Assembly (NCBI RefSeq): GCF_011927905.1
Contig: NZ_JAATJL010000001.1
Span: forward strand, 1,178,001 to 1,242,000
DNA length: 64,000 nucleotides
From: Arthrobacter pigmenti
GTDB lineage: Bacteria > Actinomycetota > Actinomycetes > Actinomycetales > Micrococcaceae
Reading direction: 5' to 3'
The notes under the pieces were generated by a model. That model saw nothing but the letters and a program-made list of their open reading frames with translations, was not told the DNA's origin and did no database searches. Every line of letters starts with the position of its first letter. The first letter of the stretch is position 1. The position numbers were made by a program, and so were the translations under genes. Below are positions 29,869 to 37,946 of this stretch, piece after piece.

Positions 29869-30984
29869 ATGACCGTAGTCAACAACGGCGGCACCCATCT
29901 GTCCGGGCCGGTGCTGGTCATCGGGACGGGTCTGTTGGGCACAAGTATCGGACTGGGTCTGCGCCGTCGGGGTATCGACGTCGTACTCTCCGACATTTCG
30001 CCGTCCACCCAGGCCGTTGCCCAGGACATCGGCGCCGGACGTGCGATCGCTGAGGCCGGGCCCGATTTCGCCCCTGAACTGGTTGTCGTTGCCGCACCTC
30101 CGGACGTGACCGGCACGCTGGTCCTGGACGCCCTCGCAACCTACCCGGCCGCCGTCGTCGTCGATATCGCCAGCGTCAAGGACGCGGTGCTTGCCGAAGT
30201 GCGCAAGCAGTCCGACGACGCCGCCCTCTCGCGTTATGTGGGCACGCACCCGATGGCAGGACGGGAGAAGTCCGGGCCGGTGGCTGCGCGGGCTGAACTG
30301 TTTACCTCCATGCCGTGGGTGATTTGCGCGGCTGCAGAAAGCGCGCCCCAGTCAGTCCGTATCGCCGAGGCGCTGGCCATTGACCTCGGGGCCGTCGTAG
30401 CGCGTATGTCGCCCGAGGAGCACGATCAATCGGTGGCGGTGATCTCGCATTTGCCGCAGGTGCTCTCCTCGCTGCTCGCCAGCAGGTTGCAGGACACACC
30501 GGCTCACGCGCTGTCGCTGGCCGGTAACGGGCTGCGCGACGTGACGCGGATCGCGGCGAGCGATCCCCGGCTGTGGGTGCAGATCCTGTCCGCCAACGCC
30601 GGACGCCTGGTGGAGATTCTGTACGGCGTCCGTGAGGACCTGAACCGGCTGATCGGCACGCTGGAGAATCCGCTGGGCGAAGGCGCGCGGCTGGATATGG
30701 CGCAACTGATGTCCGAGGGGAACATCGGTCAGGCGCGGATCCCCGGGAAGCACGGCACCCCGCCTGAGGCATTCGCGAAGCTCACCGTTCTGGTGGATGA
30801 CGTGCCCGGGCAGATCGCGCGGTTGCTGACTGAAATCGGCGACACCGGCATCAACCTTGAGGACCTTCGGCTTGAGCACTCGCCCGAACGGCAAGTAGGG
30901 ATGGCAGAGGTTTCGGTGCTGCCCGGCAAGCGCCATGAGCTCACCGATTTCCTGACGAGCCGTGGATGGAAGGTGGTCCAGTGA
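29869..30984 (+). CDS. tyrA: prephenate dehydrogenase
   Basis: Converts prephenate to 4-hydroxyphenylpyruvate for tyrosine synthesis. It has 371 residues: an N-terminal NAD-binding fold (VIGTGLLGTSIGLGLR), the dehydrogenase domain with VGTHPMAGREKSG containing the conserved His, and a C-terminal ACT regulatory domain (about 300-371). The ACT domain suggests feedback control by an aromatic amino acid. The start is 3 bases after rluB. Confidence 0.93.
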   Translation: MTVVNNGGTHLSGPVLVIGTGLLGTSIGLGLRRRGIDVVLSDISPSTQAVAQDIGAGRAIAEAGPDFAPELVVVAAPPDVTGTLVLDALATYPAAVVVDIASVKDAVLAEVRKQSDDAALSRYVGTHPMAGREKSGPVAARAELFTSMPWVICAAAESAPQSVRIAEALAIDLGAVVARMSPEEHDQSVAVISHLPQVLSSLLASRLQDTPAHALSLAGNGLRDVTRIAASDPRLWVQILSANAGRLVEILYGVREDLNRLIGTLENPLGEGARLDMAQLMSEGNIGQARIPGKHGTPPEAFAKLTVLVDDVPGQIARLLTEIGDTGINLEDLRLEHSPERQVGMAEVSVLPGKRHELTDFLTSRGWKVVQ

Positions 30985-31679
30985 CTGGAACTCTTGAGTA
31001 CTTTCGACTGGGCAAATCGCTGGTCGTGGCCATCGACGGGCCTTCGGGCTCCGGCAAGTCCAGTGTCAGCCGCGAAACCGCACGCCGCTTGCATGCCGCA
31101 TACCTCGATACCGGCGCGATGTACCGCGCGGTCACTCTGCACTGCCTGGAGAAGGGCATCGATTTCGCCGACGCCGGTGCGGTGGAGCGGGCAGCCCGCG
31201 AACTGGACCTTGTGATCAGCACGCGGCCGGACACCGAATCGGTGCTGGTCAGCGGCATCGATGTCACGGACGCGATCCGGGAGCCGCACGTATCGAAGGC
31301 GGTAAGCGCCGTGGCCACCACGCTCGGTGCGCGCAGTGAGCTGATCCGCAGGCAGCGCCAGATCATCGCCGACTCGCACCACCGGATTGTCGTTGAGGGC
31401 CGCGACATCACCACCGTCGTCGCCCCCGAAGCAGAGGTGCGGATACTGCTGACGGCTTCCGAGGAAGCACGGCTGCGACGCCGTGGGGTCCAGTTGGGTG
31501 GAACACAGACTGCCGCACAGTTGAAGCAGCAGGTGCTGGTGCGCGATGCGAAGGACTCATCCGTGGTGAACTTTCAGCAGGCAGCCGATGGCGTGGTAAC
31601 CGTTGACTCATCGGACCTGGATTTTGAGCAGACAGTGACGGCGGTGCTGGAGGTTGTCAGCACCGTTGCACACCAATAA
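30981..31679 (+). CDS. cmk: (d)CMP kinase
   Basis: Phosphorylates CMP and dCMP. A 232-residue protein with P-loop DGPSGSGKSS, YLDTGAMYRAVTL for nucleotide binding, and EGRDITTVV. GTG 30981 overlaps the tyrA stop and has GGAAGGTGG upstream; ATG 30966 in the same frame would add five residues inside tyrA. Confidence 0.93.
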   Translation: MTGTLEYFRLGKSLVVAIDGPSGSGKSSVSRETARRLHAAYLDTGAMYRAVTLHCLEKGIDFADAGAVERAARELDLVISTRPDTESVLVSGIDVTDAIREPHVSKAVSAVATTLGARSELIRRQRQIIADSHHRIVVEGRDITTVVAPEAEVRILLTASEEARLRRRGVQLGGTQTAAQLKQQVLVRDAKDSSVVNFQQAADGVVTVDSSDLDFEQTVTAVLEVVSTVAHQ

Positions 31680-31697
31680 GGACGAAGGATCGCGATC

Positions 31698-33230
31698 ATG
31701 AGCGAGAACCAGACCGGGCTTGACGAAGAGTACGAGCCGACAGGCGACGACTCCGTTGCCGAGCACACCCACGCCCTGGATGAGGCGGAGGCCGAGCGCC
31801 GCGCCGAGTCGCTGCGCGCCGGGCTGGCCGAGTACGAGCTCGACGACGAAGATGCGGCCCTCCTCGCGCAGGAGCTGGGAGATTACGACGACGAAGCCTC
31901 CGTGCGGCTCGATCCCGTGCTCGCAATTGTCGGCCGTCCGAACGTTGGTAAGTCGACCCTCGTGAACCGTATCCTCGGCCGCCGCGAAGCAGTTGTCGAG
32001 GACACCCCGGGCGTCACGCGCGACCGGGTCATGTACTCGGCGACGTGGAACGGCTCCAACTTCACGCTGGTGGATACGGGTGGTTGGGAACACGACGCCC
32101 GCGGAATCCACGCCCGCGTGGCCGATCAGGCGGAGGCCGCCGTCGACCTCGCCGATGCCGTGTTGTTGGTGGTCGATGCGACCGTGGGCGCCACGGCGAC
32201 TGACGAAGCCGTAGTCCGGATGCTGCGCCGCAAGAAGAAGCCCGTCATCCTCGTGGCCAACAAGGTCGATGACATTCAGAACGAGGCCGACGCTGCGGCC
32301 CTCTGGTCCCTCGGTTTGGGGGAGCCGATGCCGGTTTCGGCGCTGCACGGCCGTGGAACGGCAGACATGCTGGACAAGGCAGTCGAGGTGATGCCGGAGT
32401 TCTCCGAGCACGGGGGATTGGAGCGGTCCGGTGGTCCGCGCCGCGTGGCGTTGATCGGACGTCCGAATGTCGGTAAGTCTTCACTGCTGAACAAGCTGGC
32501 CGGTACCGAACGGGTTGTTGTGGACCCTCTTGCCGGCACCACGCGCGATCCGGTGGACGAGATGATCGAGCTCGGCGGCCGGGTGTGGCGCTTCGTTGAC
32601 ACGGCGGGTATCCGGCGCCGCGTGCACATGCAGCAGGGTGCTGACTTCTACGCTTCGCTGCGTACGCAATCGGCCCTCGAGAAGGCCGAGGTTGCCGTAG
32701 TGCTGCTGGCGGTCGATGAGGTGCTGAGCGAGCAGGACGTCCGCATCCTGAATCTGGCTATCGAGTCCGGTCGCGCTTTGGTTCTCGCTTTCAATAAGTG
32801 GGACCTGCTCGACGATGAACGCCGCCGGTACCTGGAACGCGAGATCGAACAGGACCTGGCGCACGTGGAGTGGGCTCCGCGGGTGAACATTTCCGCGAAG
32901 ACCGGGTGGCACAGGGACCGTCTGGTTCCGGCGCTGGACCGGGCGCTCGAGTCCTGGGACAAGCGCATCCCGACGGGCAAGCTTAACGCTTTCCTCGGAG
33001 AACTGGTCGCGGCTTATCCTCACCCGGTACGCGGAGGCAAGCAGCCCCGGATCCTGTTCGGGACGCAGGCGTCTTCGCGGCCACCGCGTTTTGTGCTGTT
33101 CACCACGGGGTTCCTGGATCCCGGGTACCGCCGCTTCATCACGCGCCGGCTGCGTGAGACATTCGGCTTCGAAGGGACTCCGATCGAGGTTTCGATGAGG
33201 GTCCGCGAGAAGCGTGGCCGCAAGAAGTAG
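31698..33230 (+). CDS. der: ribosome-associated GTPase Der (EngA)
   Basis: Assembly factor for the large ribosomal subunit. The 510-residue protein has two tandem GTPase domains: the first with [18 protein letters not shown] and NKVD; the second with [22 protein letters not shown] and NKWD. A C-terminal KH-like domain follows. The N-terminal extension of about 70 acidic residues is typical of actinobacterial Der. It ends the scpAB operon. Confidence 0.95.
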   Translation: MSENQTGLDEEYEPTGDDSVAEHTHALDEAEAERRAESLRAGLAEYELDDEDAALLAQELGDYDDEASVRLDPVLAIVGRPNVGKSTLVNRILGRREAVVEDTPGVTRDRVMYSATWNGSNFTLVDTGGWEHDARGIHARVADQAEAAVDLADAVLLVVDATVGATATDEAVVRMLRRKKKPVILVANKVDDIQNEADAAALWSLGLGEPMPVSALHGRGTADMLDKAVEVMPEFSEHGGLERSGGPRRVALIGRPNVGKSSLLNKLAGTERVVVDPLAGTTRDPVDEMIELGGRVWRFVDTAGIRRRVHMQQGADFYASLRTQSALEKAEVAVVLLAVDEVLSEQDVRILNLAIESGRALVLAFNKWDLLDDERRRYLEREIEQDLAHVEWAPRVNISAKTGWHRDRLVPALDRALESWDKRIPTGKLNAFLGELVAAYPHPVRGGKQPRILFGTQASSRPPRFVLFTTGFLDPGYRRFITRRLRETFGFEGTPIEVSMRVREKRGRKK

Positions 33231-33318
33231 GCTTCCTGAGGAGCAATCCGGTTCGTGCCTCAGGGCGGGGATAGGATAGGATTCTTCAGGTGGTTCGGAC
33301 GGAAATGTCCGGGCCGAT

Positions 33319-33395
<77 letters not shown>

Positions 33396-33396
33396 A

Positions 33397-33433
33397 GAAG
33401 CCCAGGTGAGAGCAGATTTCTCACTTGGGCTTC
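33397..33433 (+). terminator. hairpin just downstream of the tRNA
   Basis: GAAGCCCAGGTGAGA (33397-33411) pairs with TCTCACTTGGGCTTC (33419-33433): 15 bp with one G-T pair and a 7-base loop. It lies inside the island edge and can end tRNA transcription. No T tract follows. Confidence 0.7.
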
Positions 33434-34100
33434 GTGATGTTGTCGGACGGCTTTATGTACGCTTCACCCGACCTCGGGGCCGAGGTCGGGCGACCCAGTT
33501 GCATCAATAATGATGAGGAGCCGGGCCCAAACCGGGACCAGACGTCCCGCGCGGCTCACACCGGCCGGGTGTCGCGCGCCTGGTGACCGCTGAGCGCGAG
33601 TCTCGCTGTCAACTTCGACCCGCAGAGACGCGCACGCGTGAGTGCTCGCTCCGCGGCCTGGGTGATATCGACTGCCGAGCATCCAGTATGCCCAGCAATC
33701 TTCCCGATCTTTTGTACCTTCTCGACCTGATCGCTATCAATTGCCGCAGTTCTGCCACAGCAGCTGCTGGGGAATTCTTTGTTGCTCAATCCTGCGAATG
33801 TCCACGGATCCGTCGGTACCGAATAGGGAGCGGCAATCCGCTTCGCCGGAGGTGAGGTGAGCGAGTCACGCTCGGGACGGCTGCAGAAGCTTGCTGTTTC
33901 GGTCGCGGTGACTCCAGAATGCTGGTATTTTTACTAGGCCGCGCCGTCCATGCTGAGCGCTTCGACGGGTACTTCCTCTGTGCTCTAGTCGTCTGCGGAG
34001 GAGGTTAGCATTCCGAATCCGCCAGCGTCGAGATTGCCCAATATATGATTCGCTCTAGCGATCCACTCGATGTTTGCAAGCGACGCTGCAGCCTTGCCTT
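33434..34100. other. gene-poor left part of the island
   Basis: No open frame here has convincing coding character on either strand. The longest frames are under 95 codons, have no ribosome-binding site, and mix several rare-looking codons. GC drops towards 34,000. I see no tRNA, CRISPR or clear inverted repeat. Probably decayed sequence. Confidence 0.5.
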
Positions 34101-34313
34101 CTATTCGACGATGATCCTGTGCTTGAACTCGGGGAACCAAAGTCGGCAGTCGCAGTTCTCGACGATGAGGATATACCGCGGCATCTCAGGCGAGTTCCTG
34201 AATGTCACCGGTCGTCCATGCATCGTGATGGCTCGATCTGAGGATCGGTGGGTCGGATCAGCGTAGGTGAGATGTTGAGCAACACTGGTGGGTGATTCGT
34301 CTCGTTGTTGGTG
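34101..34313 (-). pseudogene. possible gene remnant, unknown family
   Basis: The minus frame is open for about 70 codons and ends in TAG at 34101-34103. From ATG 34223 it would encode 40 residues (MHGRPVTFRN...EFKHRIIVE). Third codon positions are about 70 percent G or C and the composition is protein-like (PRYILIVENCDCRLWFPEF). Upstream sense codons continue to a TGA at about 34314-34316, with no start and no ribosome-binding site, which suggests a fragment. The same frame resumes open after the stop. I do not recognise the family. Confidence 0.3.
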
Positions 34314-34424
34314 TCACGACCGAGGAGCCGCCACACGAGGTTCTCATGTCTAGTGAGTCATTTGATGTAAATTCCCATCGCTGCTCCGTTACATTCCGTA
34401 AAACGACTCGGTCTGGCGTGCGCG

Positions 34425-34718
34425 TTATGGGCGAAATCGTCGTACTGGCGGCGGCCCGAATGACGTCACGCGTCTAGTCAGCTGATACGACTGAGTCCAG
34501 TTGTAGAACGCTTTCCCAAACTGCGAGATCGTCCAGATAGTGGCTCCCGCCATGCGCTCCAATTCAAGCAGCCTGAACGAGTGCAGTTCAGAGAGCGCCA
34601 CTTCCTGACCGTCGTAGATCTTCTCAAGCCTGTGCCCCTTAGCCGACGTCCGAGGGATCAATATGTAAACGGCATTGAGTCGCATGCTTCCATCCATGGA
34701 GTCAGTTCGGTTTTCCAT
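34425..34718 (-). CDS. hypothetical protein, 97 residues
   Basis: From ATG 34718 the frame gives a protein-like sequence with a hydrophobic strand early (AVYILIPRT) and a helical middle (ALSELHSFRLLELERM). About 60 percent of third positions are G or C, below the surrounding genes. No ribosome-binding site is visible. It could be a real accessory gene or a fragment. No family recognised. Confidence 0.35.
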   Translation of the reverse strand: MENRTDSMDGSMRLNAVYILIPRTSAKGHRLEKIYDGQEVALSELHSFRLLELERMAGATIWTISQFGKAFYNWTQSYQLTRRVTSFGPPPVRRFRP

Positions 34719-34970
34719 GGTAATGCGCTTAGTAAGAACTAAAGCGACTTATGCGTGCCAATCAAAATGGCAATTTGAAATCTGTTGCCATGGCTCGATT
34801 GACTGCAGTACGTCGAAGCAAATCATAACAACAGCCGGTTGACCTGCGAAAATGTGATGGTGGCATGCAGGCCATCAAGGTACGTCAAAAAATTATGGCG
34901 TCTATATGGAATGGCCATGTTGATTCTGTCGCAACTGCCCGCTAGTCTCAGGAGAGACGAGAGGCGGAAA

Positions 34971-35576
34971 ATGAGCAAGATCAGCGATATTCTCAAGAAG
35001 GCACATGCGGCCGTGCGGGAATCTGGCGTGCCAGACCCTTTGCATGAGGTTGCTTTTCGAGAGGCGGTGCGGCTGATAGCCCCGTCATCCGGCACGGGCC
35101 GACGGTCCACTACCGGGACCGAAGGTGTGCCTTCCAGTATCGGCGCGGCTGGGCCTGCAGAGGCGAGGGGGAGCGCCTTCGACGTGTCGGAGGATGCGAT
35201 GTACGACCGCGTCGTGGCACAAACTGACGTGAATCGAGACAAATTGCAGTTGCTGGTGCATCTCGACGAGGAAGGGCCGCGGATCGATATCGCCGGGCTC
35301 AAGCTGGGCAGGAACAACGCTGACCGCACCCGCGCTGTTGCTCAGATCCTCACGATCGTTCGAGGTTTCGGCCTGGATGAAGATGCGACCGAGTTAGAGG
35401 TCATTCGCTCGGAGTGCGTGCGACTCAAGGTGTACGACTCGGCCAACTTCTCGGCGCAAGTGCAGAAACTCACCGGCTTCGTGTTGAGCGGCACCGGCAC
35501 ATCGCGCAGGATCCGAGCACGAGGCCCAGGTATTCAGGCCTTCCCAGGGCTCGTAGACAACCTGGTTAACAACTAA
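34971..35576 (+). CDS. island cassette gene A: winged-helix-like protein, unknown function
   Basis: A 201-residue protein from ATG 34971, with AGAGGCGG just upstream. Residues 1-38 are helical; 39-70 are a Gly/Ser/Thr-rich linker; 71-115 contain a strand-rich piece (KLQLLVHLDEEGPRIDI); 118-195 look like a winged-helix module: helices, then TELEVIRSECVRL, SANFSAQVQKLTGFVLSG, and an RRIRARG wing. This last module aligns by eye with parts of the next two genes. A longer frame back to 34839 has no ribosome-binding site. No known family is recognised. It is followed after 165 bases by gene B, with a hairpin in between. Confidence 0.75.
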   Translation: MSKISDILKKAHAAVRESGVPDPLHEVAFREAVRLIAPSSGTGRRSTTGTEGVPSSIGAAGPAEARGSAFDVSEDAMYDRVVAQTDVNRDKLQLLVHLDEEGPRIDIAGLKLGRNNADRTRAVAQILTIVRGFGLDEDATELEVIRSECVRLKVYDSANFSAQVQKLTGFVLSGTGTSRRIRARGPGIQAFPGLVDNLVNN

Positions 35577-35650
35577 AACGCAAGACCCCGCTAGAAGAGC
35601 GGCTGCTGTACCGGGGACTGACGTTGTCCTGGCAGACTACCCAGACTGTA

Positions 35651-35686
35651 ACCGAGGCTCGGGAAAGTAACAATCCGAGCCTCGGT
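35651..35686. repeat. 12-bp perfect inverted repeat between cassette genes A and B
   Basis: ACCGAGGCTCGG (35651-35662) and CCGAGCCTCGGT (35675-35686) flank a 12-base loop GAAAGTAACAAT. It lies 75 bases after the gene A stop and 56 before the gene B start. There is no T tract, so it may be an operator, attenuator or RNA-processing hairpin rather than a plain terminator. Confidence 0.7.
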
Positions 35687-35741
35687 GATACAGGGCCGCA
35701 TTTCCTCGGGGAAACCAACCCGATAGGAAACGAGGCACCAC

Positions 35742-36308
35742 ATGTCCAGCAACGAGTACCACGAGCCGTCCGAGGATTCGACCTTCGCTGAGGTGTCGGT
35801 GAACGGCCCCGGCATCGACATCACCCAGTCGGTCGACGAGCGCACCATGCGCGGCATCATCGCTGTGCTGTTCGGTGGAAACGCGCCGACCCAGCTCCCT
35901 GGGCTTGGAAGCGGCGGCGGTTCGGGATCTCGCGACGAGTCCGGCCAGTACGACGATCTAACTCTCAGCGAGTTCATCATCGAAATGGGCGCTAAGACAT
36001 TCCCGCACAAGATCTGTGCCGCCAGCTACTACCTGACGACGATCAAGGGCGCGGGATCTTTCACGAGCGCGGAGGTCAGGTCTGCTCTGGCCGACGCGCA
36101 TGAGGACATGCCGAGAAACTTCTCCCGCGACTTCGGCAACGCGGCATCAGAGAACTACGTCGCTCGAAAGGAGGGCGGCGAGGCAGGTCAGTTCATCGTC
36201 CCGCGCACAGGTCGCACGGCGGTGGAGTCGAAGTTCACCGAGCTGCCCAAACGACGTGCTCGCAGGAGCACCAAAAAGGCCTCTGCCTCCAACGGCGGCG
36301 GCGAGTGA
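35742..36308 (+). CDS. island cassette gene B: winged-helix-like protein with basic tail, unknown function
   Basis: A 188-residue protein with GAGG seven bases before the ATG. Residues 15-46 form a strand and helix (EVSVNGPGIDITQSVDERT, then RGIIAVLFGG). A Gly/Ser linker covers 52-68. Residues 87-166 match the winged-helix pattern of genes A and C: a helix KICAASYYLTTIKGAG, SFTSAEVRSAL, MPRNFSRDF, and GQFIVPRTGRTAV. The C-terminus (171-179) is RRARRSTKK, a likely nucleic-acid-binding tail. The stop overlaps the GTG of gene C by four bases, so the two are translationally coupled. Confidence 0.78.
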   Translation: MSSNEYHEPSEDSTFAEVSVNGPGIDITQSVDERTMRGIIAVLFGGNAPTQLPGLGSGGGSGSRDESGQYDDLTLSEFIIEMGAKTFPHKICAASYYLTTIKGAGSFTSAEVRSALADAHEDMPRNFSRDFGNAASENYVARKEGGEAGQFIVPRTGRTAVESKFTELPKRRARRSTKKASASNGGGE

Positions 36309-37168
36309 CCGACGAATCCATCGGCGTTCGCGTACAGCGGATGCCGGTGGCCGACCAGACCCTCGTGCTGGCCTCCGTGGCATCTGCGCGCTCGAAGGAT
36401 GGCGTCTTTACGGGCCGCGCAGTCACGGACCTCTTCTTCAACACGTCTCTGCCAGCGCCCGAAAAGGTTGCCAACGTCTTCTCCACCCTGAAGAAGACCG
36501 GTCGGGTGACTTCCGCGAAGGAGCGCGGCAACTGGAACCTCACCCCTCTGGGGCGTCAGCGAGTGGCAGAACTCATCGGCAACGATGCTGCTGCTTTGAT
36601 CGCGGAGTCCCTTCCTGGTGGTGCCGATCTCGGTCACCTGCGGCACCCGCTCATCCCGTCTTCGCTGGCTCCGCCCCAACTCGTCAGTGCCGTGGCCAAC
36701 TTCACCAAGGGCTCACCCTCAGCCGGGCACGTGTTCGGGATGACCCGGTTCCCGGACGATCAGAAGGAGCCCCACGGCCCCGACCCTGTCGCCGAGGCGC
36801 TGGAAATCACGGATGGTGTGCTCGACGGGCATGGCCTGCGCTTCTTGCTCGCGTCGCAGCGGGCTCTTGTAGACGACCTCTGGGGAAACGTCCAGGCGCA
36901 CATGTGGTCAAGCAATTACGGCATCGCGTTCTTCGAGGACCGCCGAGGTCGAGGAATGAACTACAACTTGGTCATCGAAGTCGGAGCGATGCTCATGGCC
37001 GGTCGGCGGTGTCTCCTGCTGAAGGATTCCTCGATCAAAATGATGCCCACCGACCTCGTAGGCCACATCTACAAGCCCGTCGACCTGGACGCTCCTGCCA
37101 CCATTGCGGGTGCAGTGCACGAATGGGCAAGGGAGGACCTCGCACTCGGCAAGTGCTCGGACTGTTGA
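36305..37168 (+). CDS. island cassette gene C: winged helix plus TIR-like/nucleotide-binding C-terminal domain
   Basis: 287 residues from a GTG that overlaps gene B. Residues 17-90 are a winged-helix-like module (VFTGRAVTDLFF, PEKVANVFSTLKKTGRVTS, NWNLTPLGRQRV). Residues about 141-280 resemble a Rossmann-like TIR-like or nucleoside-deoxyribosyltransferase-like domain: a first strand VFGMTRF (143-149), YGIAFFED (205-212), then NYNLVIEVGAMLMAGRRCLLLKD in two pieces at 219-241, where Glu225 sits where such families place their key Glu, and PTDLVGHIYKPVDL near 248-261. Family placement is by pattern only. If right, C would be the effector and A and B its partners. Confidence 0.78.
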   Translation: MTDESIGVRVQRMPVADQTLVLASVASARSKDGVFTGRAVTDLFFNTSLPAPEKVANVFSTLKKTGRVTSAKERGNWNLTPLGRQRVAELIGNDAAALIAESLPGGADLGHLRHPLIPSSLAPPQLVSAVANFTKGSPSAGHVFGMTRFPDDQKEPHGPDPVAEALEITDGVLDGHGLRFLLASQRALVDDLWGNVQAHMWSSNYGIAFFEDRRGRGMNYNLVIEVGAMLMAGRRCLLLKDSSIKMMPTDLVGHIYKPVDLDAPATIAGAVHEWAREDLALGKCSDC

Positions 37169-37827
37169 ACGAATAATTTCGAACGAAGCCCTTCTTAGAC
37201 ACCCCTGGGCGCCACCCGACACGACGGTGCTGTGGCACGCGGACGCTCGCGTCGAAGAGCGCCGCATCCGGGAGATAGCGCGTCCCAAGCGTCACCGGGC
37301 CGCTGAGCGAGTGCATGCATGCATGCTGGAGATTCGGGAGCCGGCCGCCAGCATCGCATTGACGAGCAGATGGAGAAGTCCAGCCCGCGGCTCGTCGGCG
37401 ACACCCGTCCGCTCGACCAGCTCACCCACCTACTGGCTCAACAGGATCAGCGACGTAAGCTCGTGCCGGCCGCTGCGCACACCGTGATGCGCATCGGGCC
37501 TGCGTCTACGTGGGCGGATCGACGCACCCGTCCATGTCAGCTAGCCATCCTGGGATGACACGCCCCGCTGGGAGCTCACACTCTCCTTTGCAACTTTGGC
37601 GGGCGAGCTGCGCCCCGCCCGTTTCAGGCGGGGAAGATGCATCCTTGGCGACGGCTTGACGTGTTGCCGTGTGTCATGAGCCCCATCGTCTACCCACCGA
37701 AATCAACCCGTAACAACCCGAGGGGATCGGGTACGCTCAGACCGAGCGATTCGCCCGGTTCCCCATACACGCAAGGGAATTCGCGAGTTCCCGAGATAAT
37801 CCTGAAGCTTCAGATCTATCTGAACTT
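37169..37827. other. gene-poor right part of the island
   Basis: Between the cassette and the right repeat no convincing gene is seen. Frames on both strands reach 127 codons but look like high-GC artefacts with Arg/Ser/Pro-rich products and no ribosome-binding site. The stretch may hold decayed mobile-element sequence; no tyrosine-recombinase HxxR or Y motif was found. Confidence 0.5.
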
Positions 37828-37865
37828 TCAAGGGGGGCGCAGGTTTAAATCTTGTCATCCTGACA
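37828..37865 (+). repeat. attR-like direct repeat, imperfect copy of the tRNA-Pro 3' end
   Basis: TCAAGGGGGGCGCAGGTTTA and the following 18 bases match 33358-33395 at 34 of 38 positions. It cannot fold into a tRNA on its own: there is no 5' half. The mismatches are mostly C to T, the expected drift of a copy no longer under selection. Confidence 0.85.
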
Positions 37866-37873
37866 GTAGATGG

Positions 37874-37914
37874 CCGCGCGAGCATTGGGAAGTAGCCCGA
37901 TGCGGCGCGGTTTT
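37874..37914 (+). terminator. hairpin plus T tract after attR, probably the displaced tRNA-Pro terminator
   Basis: CCGCGC (37874-37879) pairs with GCGCGG (37905-37910) and CATTGGG (37883-37889) with CCCGATG (37896-37902), separated by a small internal loop, closing a 6-base loop and followed by TTTT. It lies 9 bases past the repeat, the distance at which a tRNA terminator would be expected before the insertion. Confidence 0.6.
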
Positions 37915-37946
37915 CCCAGTGCCGATTACCCGAATCCGGGGTGCGC

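Noticed and set aside
34839..34970. N-terminal extension of cassette gene A (44 codons)
   Set aside because: No ribosome-binding site at 34839, lower GC and codon bias unlike the rest of the gene; ATG 34971 has AGAGGCGG upstream.
33434..37827. CRISPR array or phage structural genes in the island
   Set aside because: No regularly spaced repeats and no capsid, terminase or tail-like frames were found.
37169..37827. Tyrosine recombinase remnant at the right end of the island
   Set aside because: Translations on both strands show no HxxR, GH or Tyr motif; without these the call cannot be supported.
37828..37865. A second tRNA gene
   Set aside because: Only the 3' part of a tRNA is present, with mismatches and no 5' half; it is an integration repeat.
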